A stretch of DNA of 5,396 nucleotides. Source: Pseudomonadota bacterium. Its GTDB lineage: Bacteria; Pseudomonadota; Gammaproteobacteria; Burkholderiales; SG8-39. Location: positions 1 to 5,396 of the forward strand of contig JAJZUN010000236.1 in assembly GCA_021848555.1 (NCBI GenBank). Reading direction: 5' to 3'. Position numbers and translations under genes: made by a program. Positions 1 to 4,947 of this stretch are shown here, one piece after another. How positions within the stretch are numbered: the stretch's first letter is position 1; each line of letters opens with the position of its first letter. The notes under the pieces were generated by a model. That model was not told the origin of the DNA, searched no databases, and saw nothing but the letters and a program-made list of their open reading frames with translations.

Positions 1-543
1 GACTATCACGTCGTGCCCTTCCATCCGGGCCTGGGAAATTTTGTCACCTGCGACGATCTGGAGTGGCAATTCGGACCCCGCCACTCGGTGCAGACCGTGG
101 GCATCAACAACCGCCTGGGGAAGCCCGGCACCAAAACCTACGCGCGCTGGCACAAGGCGGTGCTCGATTACTACCAGGGCGAGGTCCCGCCCCACGGCGC
201 GATCTGGCTCACGCTCTACCCGAACATCATGATCGAGTGGTATCCGCACGTGCTGGTGGTGAGCACCGTGCACCCGAGGGGACCGCAGGCGACCACCAAC
301 GTGGTCGAGTTCTACTATCCCGAGGACGTGGTACTGTTCGAGCGTGAATTCGTCGAAGCCGAGCAGGCGGCGTACTGGGAAACTGCGATCGAAGACGATG
401 AGATCGCGCTGCGCATGGATCGCGGCCGCAAGGCGCTGATGCAGCAGGGGATCACGCAGGCCGGCCCGTACCAGTCGCCGATGGAAGACGGCATGCTGCA
501 TTTCCATGAATACCTGCGGCGCGAACTCGGGATGCCTGCCTGA
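1..543 (+). CDS. Rieske-type ring-hydroxylating oxygenase alpha subunit, C-terminal catalytic part (5' partial)
   Basis: The reading frame is open from the first base to TGA at 541-543, giving 180 residues of a protein whose start and N-terminal Rieske [2Fe-2S] domain lie outside the window. The first residues, DYHVVPFHPGLG, match the mononuclear iron site of Rieske oxygenase large subunits: His3 and His8 form the H-x4-H iron ligand pair. The carboxylate ligand is probably Asp132 in the IEDDEIALRMDRG segment, judged by its spacing to the RG that usually follows the C-terminal acidic motif. Such enzymes use electrons from a reductase to activate O2 for hydroxylation or demethylation of an organic substrate in the cytoplasm. 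The form resembles the branch that includes glycine-betaine and carnitine monooxygenases as well as aromatic hydroxylases, so the substrate cannot be named. No ferredoxin or reductase gene lies downstream. An internal GTG at 13 is not a real start. Family assignment is confident; substrate is unknown. Confidence 0.85.
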   Translation, partial: DYHVVPFHPGLGNFVTCDDLEWQFGPRHSVQTVGINNRLGKPGTKTYARWHKAVLDYYQGEVPPHGAIWLTLYPNIMIEWYPHVLVVSTVHPRGPQATTNVVEFYYPEDVVLFEREFVEAEQAAYWETAIEDDEIALRMDRGRKALMQQGITQAGPYQSPMEDGMLHFHEYLRRELGMPA

Positions 544-632
544 TGCCCTGCTACCGTCTGCGCGCCGGCAACGGCTTTCGCCTAGAAGGAACTACATTGA
601 AACCCCATAACCAACGCGGAGAGCCGCAATGA
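543..632 (+). CDS. Possible 29-codon small ORF bridging two genes
   Basis: Reading from ATG at 543 gives 29 sense codons (beginning MPCYRLRAGNGF, ending NQRGEPQ) and a TGA at 630-632. The ATG overlaps the stop of the oxygenase gene (TGATG, 541-545), and the TGA overlaps the ATG of the next gene (ATGA, 629-632). This small frame therefore fills the otherwise non-coding gap exactly, in the manner of translationally coupled genes. A weak ribosome-binding candidate, GGGA at 529-532, lies 10 nt before the ATG. A better one, AGAAGGA at 584-590, lies 6 nt before an in-frame TTG at 597, which would give an 11-codon version. The peptide is basic and polar, has no membrane segment, and I do not recognise it. 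An open frame this short can occur by chance in GC-rich DNA, so this is a candidate only. It could be a leader peptide that couples translation to the following gene. Confidence 0.22.
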   Translation: MPCYRLRAGNGFRLEGTTLKPHNQRGEPQ

Positions 633-988
633 TCGCCATCGACCACAGCGGCAAGCTGGTCACCGTGACCGTGCTCGGCGAGTTCGTGCTCGCCGATTAC
701 AAGGAATTCGAGGACATGGTGCGCGCCACGCTCGCGCCCGGCGGCAGGGTCAGCCTGTTGTTCGACCTGCGCCAGATGGCGGGGTTCACCCTGGACGTGG
801 CCTGGGAGGACATCAAGTACACCCGCGGCCATCCCAACGATTTCGACAAAATCGCCGTCGTCACCCGCAGCGAGTGGGTGATCTGGAGCGCGTGGCTGTC
901 GCAGATGTTCATCAACGCCGATCTGCAGGTGTTCGACGACGACGACGAGGCGCGCGGCTGGCTGGAACAAGACACCGCGGCGGAGTGA
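629..988 (+). CDS. SpoIIAA-like (STAS-fold) protein
   Basis: This 119-residue cytoplasmic protein starts at ATG 629, with GGAGAG (618-623) 5 nt upstream as a good ribosome-binding site. Its pattern fits the SpoIIAA-like family (STAS superfamily, formerly DUF3478). It has a beta-strand opening (MIAIDHSGKLVTVTVLGEF), a hydrophobic strand followed by Asp (SLLFDLR, about residues 51-57), and then the segment around FDKIAVVTRSEWVIWSAW (about 81-98). It ends with VFDDDDEARGWL, the typical 'F...eA..WL' end of the family. There is no signal peptide or membrane span. Family members are small stand-alone proteins whose role is mostly unknown. They are related in fold to anti-sigma factor antagonists, but regulation by phosphorylation should not be assumed here. 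Its stop lies 5 nt before the sulfurtransferase start, so the two genes are very probably cotranscribed. I see no convincing promoter in the preceding gap. Confidence 0.8.
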   Translation: MIAIDHSGKLVTVTVLGEFVLADYKEFEDMVRATLAPGGRVSLLFDLRQMAGFTLDVAWEDIKYTRGHPNDFDKIAVVTRSEWVIWSAWLSQMFINADLQVFDDDDEARGWLEQDTAAE

Positions 989-993
989 GTTCC

Positions 994-1836
994 ATGGCGC
1001 ACACCACCCTGGTCAGCACTGCGGAACTCGCCGCGCACCTGGACGACCCGGCATGGGTGGTGTTCGACTGCCGCCACGACCTCGCCAAGCCGGACGCAGG
1101 CACACAGGAATACGCCAGGTCGCACATTCCCGGCGCGCGCTTCCTGCACCTGGACCGCGATCTTGCGGCGCCCGCGACCGGAACGAACGGCCGCCACCCC
1201 CTGCCCGATGCGCAGACCTTCATGCGAAGGATGGGGGCCGCCGGTGTAGCCTCGGGCAAGCAGGTCGTCGCCTACGACGCCCAGGCCGGGGTGTACCCGG
1301 CGCGGCTGTGGTGGATGCTGCGCTGGCTGGGCCATGAAGACGTCGCCGTTCTCGACGGCGGCTACGCCAAGTGGACCGCGGAAGGACGTCCAGTCACCGC
1401 CGCCGTGCCCCAAGCGTCGCCGACGCGCTTCACCGGGCAGCCGCGCGCGCTATGGCTGGACGCCGATGCGGTGAAGCGGGCCATCGGCCAGCCCGGCCGC
1501 GCCCTCATCGACGCGCGTTCGCCCGACCGTTATCGCGGCGAGAACGAAACGCTGGACCCGGTGGGCGGACGCATTCCAGGCTCGCTCAATCGATTTTTCC
1601 GGGACAACCTGGACGCCAACGGATGCTTCAAGCCGGCGGCGGCACTGCATCAGGACTTCGTCGCGCTGCTCGGCGACACACCGCCGGAGGCGGTGGTGCA
1701 TTCCTGCGGCTCGGGCGTGTCCGCCTGCCACAACCTGCTCGCCATGGAAATCGCCGGCCTGCGCGGCTCGAAATTGTATCCGGGCTCGTGGAGCGAATGG
1801 TGCAGCGACCCGCGCCGGCCGGCGGAAAAAGGCTGA
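994..1836 (+). CDS. sseA: Sulfurtransferase, 3-mercaptopyruvate sulfurtransferase type (two rhodanese domains)
   Basis: A 280-residue protein, almost the same length as E. coli SseA (281). It has two rhodanese-like domains: an inactive N-terminal one (about residues 5-130, with FDCRHDL, SHIPGARFLHLD and YPARLWWMLRWLGH) and a catalytic C-terminal one (about 150-275, with LIDARSPDRYRGE, GGRIPGSLN and LYPGSWSEW). The catalytic cysteine is Cys238 in the loop CGSGVS. A CG-S-G-V-S/T loop is typical of mercaptopyruvate sulfurtransferases, whereas thiosulfate rhodaneses usually have CRKGVT. The enzyme would move sulfur from 3-mercaptopyruvate to a thiol or cyanide through a Cys persulfide in the cytoplasm. 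The start is ATG 994, with GGAG (982-985) 8 nt upstream overlapping the end of the previous gene. The same frame runs open upstream to 874, but that part overlaps the SpoIIAA-like gene and has no family resemblance. Substrate preference is inferred from the loop; a thiosulfate-using enzyme remains possible. Confidence 0.9.
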   Translation: MAHTTLVSTAELAAHLDDPAWVVFDCRHDLAKPDAGTQEYARSHIPGARFLHLDRDLAAPATGTNGRHPLPDAQTFMRRMGAAGVASGKQVVAYDAQAGVYPARLWWMLRWLGHEDVAVLDGGYAKWTAEGRPVTAAVPQASPTRFTGQPRALWLDADAVKRAIGQPGRALIDARSPDRYRGENETLDPVGGRIPGSLNRFFRDNLDANGCFKPAAALHQDFVALLGDTPPEAVVHSCGSGVSACHNLLAMEIAGLRGSKLYPGSWSEWCSDPRRPAEKG

Positions 1837-1848
1837 CGGATCGAGCCC

Positions 1849-2658
1849 ATGAGCAGCGCCCACCCGGAACAGCAGTACCTGGACCTGATGCGCCACGTGA
1901 TCGAGCATGGCGCGAACAAGAGCGACCGCACCGGCACCGGCACGCTGTCGGTGTTCGGCTGGCAGATGCGCTACCCGCTGTCGCCCTTTCCCCTGCTCAC
2001 CACCAAGAAGCTGCACCTGAAGTCCATCATCCACGAGCTGCTGTGGTTCCTGCAGGGCGACACCAACGTGCGCTACCTGAAGGAGCACGGCGTCAGCATC
2101 TGGGACGAGTGGGCCGATGCCGACGGGGATCTGGGCCCGGTCTACGGCTACCAGTGGCGCAATTGGCAGGCGGCCGATGGCCGCTCGATTGACCAGATCG
2201 CGCAGCTGATCGAAGGCATCAGGAAGAATCCGGACTCGCGCCGCCATATCGTCAGCGCCTGGAATCCGGCCGATATCGACCGCATGAAGCTGCCGCCCTG
2301 CCATGCGCTGTTCCAGTTCTACGTTGCCGACGGCAAGCTTTCCTGTCAGCTCTACCAGAGAAGCGCCGACCTGTTCCTCGGCGTGCCGTTCAACATCGCG
2401 TCCTACGCCCTGCTCACCTTGATGGTGGCGCAGGTCTGCGGCCTGCAGCCGGGCGAGTTCGTGCACACGCTCGGCGACGCGCACCTGTACCTCAACCATC
2501 TCGATCAGGCCCGCGAGCAGCTCGCGCGCGCGCCGCGGGCGTTCCCGCTGATGCGCATCAACCCGGCAGTCAAGGACATCTTCGGCTTCCGCTATGAAGA
2601 TTTCACCCTGGAAGGCTATGACCCGCATCCGGCGATCAAGGCGCCGATCGCCGTCTGA
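1849..2658 (+). CDS. thyA: Thymidylate synthase
   Basis: Makes dTMP by methylating dUMP with 5,10-methylene-tetrahydrofolate, releasing dihydrofolate; cytoplasmic, normally a homodimer. The 269-residue protein aligns by eye along the whole of E. coli ThyA (264), with five extra residues net. All the key residues are visible: phosphate-binding Arg27 in SDRTGTGT, Glu63 in [14 protein letters not shown], Trp85 in IWDEWAD, and catalytic Cys151 in [12 protein letters not shown]. Further on are Arg171 and Asp174 in [10 protein letters not shown], Asn182 in VPFNIASYA, and His212 and Tyr214 in GDAHLYLNH. The C-terminus, [14 protein letters not shown], is intact, including the terminal residues that close over the active site. 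The ATG at 1849 follows the sulfurtransferase stop by 12 nt. Its ribosome-binding site is weak (ACGGA, 1836-1840), which suggests coupling to the gene before it. Its partner folA lies one gene downstream. Confidence 0.98.
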   Translation: MSSAHPEQQYLDLMRHVIEHGANKSDRTGTGTLSVFGWQMRYPLSPFPLLTTKKLHLKSIIHELLWFLQGDTNVRYLKEHGVSIWDEWADADGDLGPVYGYQWRNWQAADGRSIDQIAQLIEGIRKNPDSRRHIVSAWNPADIDRMKLPPCHALFQFYVADGKLSCQLYQRSADLFLGVPFNIASYALLTLMVAQVCGLQPGEFVHTLGDAHLYLNHLDQAREQLARAPRAFPLMRINPAVKDIFGFRYEDFTLEGYDPHPAIKAPIAV

Positions 2659-2665
2659 TACCTGA

Positions 2666-3811
2666 ATGTCCGCCAGCCCGCCTTCGCCCGCCACCGCGCC
2701 GCTGCGCATCGTGGGGGTGCGCACCCTGGTGTTTCGCGCCCCCCTCGCCGAGCCGGTGCAGGCCTCCTTCGGCATGATGCGCGAGCGCCCGGCGCTGTTG
2801 GTGCGCGTCGAAGACGAGCAGGGCGTATTCGGCTGGGGCGAGGTGTGGTGCAATTTCCCCACGGTAGGCGCAGAACACCGCGCCCACCTGATCGACAGCC
2901 TGGTCGCGCCCATCCTGTGCGCGCGGGCCTGGGAGGATCCGCGCGCCGCCTTCCGCGAGCTCAGCCGGCGCCTGCATATCCTCGGCATCCAGTCCGGCGA
3001 ACCCGGCCCGATGGCGCAGATCGTGGCCGGCACCGACGTCGCGATGTGGGACCTGGCGGCGCGGCGCGCGGCGCAGCCGCTGTGGAAGATGCTGGGGGGA
3101 TCCCCGACGGTCCCGGTGTACGCGAGCGGGCTCGGCCCCGGCAGCCCGGAGGTGGTCGCCGCAAGGAAATTGCAGGAAGGTTATCGGGCGTTCAAACTCA
3201 AGGTCGGCTTCGGGCAGGAGCGCGACTGCGCCAACCTGGGTGCGCTGCGCGCGCTGGTGGGGCCGCTGCCGCTGATGGTGGATGCCAACCAGGCCTGGGA
3301 CCCTGGCCAGGCGCGGAGCATGAGTGCCGCGCTGGCGGGGTTCGCGCCGCTGTGGCTGGAAGAGCCGATCACCGCCGATCAGCCCCTGTCCGTGTGGAAA
3401 CAACTGGCGCGCGATTCGGCAATTCCGCTCGCGGCAGGCGAAAACCTGCGCGGCATGGAGGCCTTCGAGGCCGCGCTGGGAGCCGGCGCATTCGGCGTAA
3501 TCCAGCCCGATCTGGGCAAGTGGGGCGGCTTCAGCGGCTGCCTCGAAGTCGGAAAAATGGCGCGCGCGCGCGGCGCCATGTTCTGTCCGCACTGGCTGGG
3601 CGGCGGCATCGGCCTCGCCGCGACGCTGCACCTCAAGGCCGCGATAGGCGGTCCGGGTTATGCCGAAGTCGACGCCAACCCCAATCCGCTGCGCGATCCG
3701 GGCGTGATCCCGGCATTCAGGGTCCACGAGGGCAGCATTACGCTCAGCGATATTCCCGGGCTCGGAGTCGTGCCCAACCTTGCCGCAATCGAGCCTTACC
3801 GGGTCCAATAA
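2666..3811 (+). CDS. Mandelate racemase/muconate lactonizing enzyme family protein (enolase superfamily)
   Basis: A 381-residue enzyme with the two-domain enolase-superfamily plan: an N-terminal capping domain (about residues 13-140, with FGWGEVWCNFP) and a (beta/alpha)7-beta barrel. Barrel motifs occur in order: Lys177-x-Lys179 (FKLKVG), metal ligands Asp206 (VDANQAW), Glu232 (LEEP) and Glu259 (AGEN), then Asp282 (QPDLGKWGG) and His309 (CPHW). KxK plus an Asp-His dyad 27 residues apart is the mandelate racemase subgroup layout, so the protein should bind Mg2+ and abstract the alpha-proton of a carboxylate. Known subgroup reactions include racemisation, sugar-acid dehydration and lactone cycloisomerisation; the substrate cannot be told from sequence alone. 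ATG 2666 lies 7 nt after the thyA stop with no clear ribosome-binding site, so reinitiation after thyA is likely. Its position between thyA and folA is unusual, and no folate role is known for the family. Confidence 0.92.
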   Translation: MSASPPSPATAPLRIVGVRTLVFRAPLAEPVQASFGMMRERPALLVRVEDEQGVFGWGEVWCNFPTVGAEHRAHLIDSLVAPILCARAWEDPRAAFRELSRRLHILGIQSGEPGPMAQIVAGTDVAMWDLAARRAAQPLWKMLGGSPTVPVYASGLGPGSPEVVAARKLQEGYRAFKLKVGFGQERDCANLGALRALVGPLPLMVDANQAWDPGQARSMSAALAGFAPLWLEEPITADQPLSVWKQLARDSAIPLAAGENLRGMEAFEAALGAGAFGVIQPDLGKWGGFSGCLEVGKMARARGAMFCPHWLGGGIGLAATLHLKAAIGGPGYAEVDANPNPLRDPGVIPAFRVHEGSITLSDIPGLGVVPNLAAIEPYRVQ

Positions 3812-4369
3812 TTGAATCCAAGTCCGCATCGGCCAGTGAGCGAGGCACAGCCCGCCGCGGAGGCGCCCGCAGCGGATGCCCCGCGCATCTGCCTGATCGC
3901 CGCGATGGCGGCGAACCGCCTCATCGGCAGAAACAACGCCCTGCCCTGGCACCTGCCGGCCGACCTCAAGCGCTTCAAGGCGCTGACCACGGGCCATCCG
4001 GTGGTGATGGGACGCAAGACCTACGAATCCATAGGCAGGCCCCTGCCGGGACGACGCAACCTGGTGATCAGCCGCAATGCAGGCTATCGCGCCCCGGGCT
4101 GCGAGGTGGTTCACTCCCTGGACGACGCGCTTGCCGCCTGCCGCGGCGCCGCCGAGATTTTCATCATCGGAGGCGCCGAGTTGTACCGCGAATCGCTGCC
4201 GCGCGCGCACTGCCTGGAATTCACCGAGATCCACGCGGAATTCGAAGGCGATGCCTTCTTCCCCGAGTTTTCCCAGATGCAGTGGCGCGAAGCCGGGCGC
4301 GAAATTCACGGCACCGAGGCCGGCAGCGCGTTCCGCTACGATTTCGTCCGCTACGAACGCTCTGCCTGA
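3812..4369 (+). CDS. folA: Dihydrofolate reductase
   Basis: Reduces dihydrofolate to tetrahydrofolate with NADPH, regenerating the cofactor used up by ThyA; cytoplasmic. The DHFR core begins at ICLIAAMAANRLIG and follows E. coli FolA with an offset of 24. Visible residues are WHLPADL with catalytic Asp51, Phe55, Arg81 in IGRPLPGRRN (binds the glutamate tail), the NADPH loops VVMGRKTYESIG and FIIGGAELY, and Thr138 in FTEIHAE. No ATG lies near the expected start. The nearest in-frame options are TTG 3812, immediately after the preceding stop (TAATTG), and GTG 3836; neither has a good ribosome-binding site. TTG gives 185 residues with a 24-residue Pro/Ala-rich tail, while GTG gives 177. The first in-frame ATG (3905) would remove the first beta strand and can be excluded. 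The product is near certain; the start is not. Confidence 0.95.
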   Translation: MNPSPHRPVSEAQPAAEAPAADAPRICLIAAMAANRLIGRNNALPWHLPADLKRFKALTTGHPVVMGRKTYESIGRPLPGRRNLVISRNAGYRAPGCEVVHSLDDALAACRGAAEIFIIGGAELYRESLPRAHCLEFTEIHAEFEGDAFFPEFSQMQWREAGREIHGTEAGSAFRYDFVRYERSA

Positions 4370-4387
4370 GAGCGCCCGTTACGAGAA

Positions 4388-4415
4388 GGGGGAAAGCCGC
4401 TACGCCTGCTCCCCC
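4388..4415 (+). other. Weak G/C hairpin downstream of folA
   Basis: GGGGGA (4388-4393) can pair with TCCCCC (4410-4415), with two extra base pairs above a small bulge and a loop of about ten bases. It lies 19 nt past the folA stop. No run of T follows, so it does not meet the usual form of an intrinsic terminator. It might stabilise the 3' end of the folA operon transcript or assist factor-dependent termination. Function is inferred from position only. Confidence 0.25.
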
Positions 4416-4437
4416 GAGAGCCCAACCCGCCTGCTGC

Positions 4438-4457
4438 CCGGCCCTGCCGCAGGCCGG
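4438..4457 (+). other. GC-rich hairpin between folA and the cold shock promoter
   Basis: The 20 bases fold on themselves: CCGG, a bulged C, then CCTG pair with CAGG and CCGG around a CCG loop, giving eight G/C-rich pairs. The element lies between the folA stop and the promoter at 4481. It has no T-run after it, so it is not a canonical terminator, although it could mark the end of the upstream operon or insulate the cold shock promoter. The pairing is seen directly; the role is inferred. Confidence 0.35.
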
Positions 4458-4480
4458 ATGCACGAATTATCCGAATTGTG

Positions 4481-4509
4481 TTGACCTCTGGTCCCGCGTA
4501 CTGTATAAA
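4481..4509 (+). promoter_or_regulatory. Sigma-70 type promoter for the cold shock gene
   Basis: A -35 box TTGACC (4481-4486) and a -10 box TATAAA (4504-4509) each match the consensus at five of six positions and are separated by the optimal 17 nt. The sequence just upstream is A/T-richer than its surroundings and repeats CGAATT at 4463-4468 and 4472-4477, which could help RNA polymerase alpha-subunit contact. Transcription would start near 4516, leaving a leader of about 137 nt before the cold shock start codon. This is the best promoter in the window. Confidence 0.8.
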
Positions 4510-4515
4510 GAACCC

Positions 4516-4652
4516 CGCAGGAATGTAAGGTAGTGGAATTGCTGGTCCGTCGTAGCCGCGTTCGCGGTACTCCTCAGGTCTTCGTTTTCCTCCTTGAAGT
4601 TCTCGCATTCGGGCGCAAGCCTATTTTAATTTTTTTTCTAGGAATAACAGAC
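4516..4652 (+). promoter_or_regulatory. Long 5' leader of the cold shock gene, possible thermoregulatory RNA
   Basis: The predicted transcript carries about 137 nt before the start codon, a length typical of cspA-type mRNAs, whose leaders refold at low temperature. Visible structure includes a hairpin at 4552-4570 (GTA, bulged G, CCGC, loop GTTC, GCGGTAC). A pyrimidine-rich tract (4585-4595) contains UUCCU (4587-4591), which could pair with the AGGAA of the ribosome-binding site at 4640-4644. An A/U-rich stretch with eight consecutive T (4631-4638) directly precedes that site. I do not see the E. coli cold-box sequence. The leader is also open in the cspA frame from GTG 4533. Temperature control is inferred from gene family and leader length. 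Confidence 0.5.
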
Positions 4653-4859
4653 ATGAGTACAGGTACCGTTAAATGGTTCAACGACGCCAAGGGTTTCGGC
4701 TTTATCACCCCCGATGGCGGCGGCAAGGACCTTTTCGCACACTTCTCGGCCATCCAGGGCAACGGCTTCAAAAGCCTCCAGGAAAACCAGAAGGTGACGT
4801 TTGACATCACCGCCGGCCAGAAAGGCGACCAAGCGATCAACATCAAGCCGGTCGAGTAA
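4653..4859 (+). CDS. CspA-family cold shock protein
   Basis: A 68-residue single cold shock domain, a five-stranded OB-fold that binds single-stranded RNA and DNA and acts as an RNA chaperone or antiterminator in the cytoplasm. RNP1 is KGFGFI (residues 13-18) and RNP2 is LFAHF (27-31). The opening GTVKWFND with Trp8, and the aromatic residues of the binding face, are all present. The start is ATG 4653, preceded by AGGA (4640-4643) at 9 nt, which gives the normal family N-terminus MSTGTVKWF. The frame stays open upstream to GTG 4533, but those 40 residues have no counterpart in the family and fall in the expected leader, so they are not included. The gene has its own promoter and terminator and is monocistronic. 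Which csp paralogue it is, and whether it is cold-induced or constitutive, cannot be told from the sequence. Confidence 0.97.
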   Translation: MSTGTVKWFNDAKGFGFITPDGGGKDLFAHFSAIQGNGFKSLQENQKVTFDITAGQKGDQAINIKPVE

Positions 4860-4877
4860 TCAGCCGGTTTGAACAAG

Positions 4878-4904
4878 AAAGCCCGCGAAAGCGGGCTTTT
4901 TTTT
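4878..4904 (+). terminator. Intrinsic terminator of the cold shock gene, possibly bidirectional
   Basis: AAAGCCCGC (4878-4886) pairs perfectly with GCGGGCTTT (4891-4899) around a GAAA tetraloop, followed by an eight-T run (4897-4904). It lies 18 nt after the stop codon and is a textbook Rho-independent terminator. Read from the other strand, the same stem is followed by TTTCTTGTT, a poorer but usable U-rich tail, so it may also stop transcription of the converging decarboxylase gene. Confidence 0.93.
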
Positions 4905-4912
4905 GGCTCGCG

Positions 4913-4935
4913 CGCGGCGCCAGGCACGCGCCGCG
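4913..4935 (-). other. GC-rich hairpin just past the decarboxylase stop
   Basis: CGCGGCGC (4913-4920) and GCGCCGCG (4928-4935) form a perfect 8-bp stem with a 7-nt loop, placed 12 nt beyond the minus-strand decarboxylase stop. On the minus strand there is no immediate T-run, only the cold shock terminator stem a few bases further on. It probably protects the transcript end or works together with that terminator. The pairing is seen directly; the function is inferred. Confidence 0.4.
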
Positions 4936-4947
4936 GTGCGCTCCGGC

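Noticed and set aside
564..578. Small hairpin GCCG-GCAA-CGGC followed by TTT after the oxygenase stop
   Set aside because: The stem has only four pairs and three T follow, too weak to call a terminator.
570..598. Possible promoter before the SpoIIAA-like gene (TACATT as -10)
   Set aside because: The hexamer matches only four of six positions and nothing resembling a -35 box lies 16-18 nt upstream.
874..993. Upstream extension of the sulfurtransferase frame
   Set aside because: The extra 40 residues overlap the SpoIIAA-like gene, have no family resemblance and precede a well-placed ATG with its own ribosome-binding site.
1450..3033. 527-codon open frame on the minus strand
   Set aside because: It lies antisense to the sulfurtransferase, thyA and racemase-family genes, its product has no recognisable domain and is rich in Arg, Ala and Val, and long antisense frames are expected opposite GC-rich genes.
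3557..3579. Inverted repeat ATGGCGC...GCGCCAT with an alternating CG run
   Set aside because: It encodes an Ala/Arg-rich helix of the racemase-family protein; the simple CG repeat follows from codon use and has no further sign of function.
2636..4309. 557-codon open frame on the minus strand
   Set aside because: It is fully antisense to the racemase-family gene and folA, whose catalytic residues prove they are the real genes; the minus-strand product is low in complexity and unrecognisable.
2845..4533. 562-codon plus-strand frame
   Set aside because: It overlaps the racemase-family gene and folA out of frame and its product is dominated by Arg, Gly and Ala, typical of a GC-rich shadow frame.
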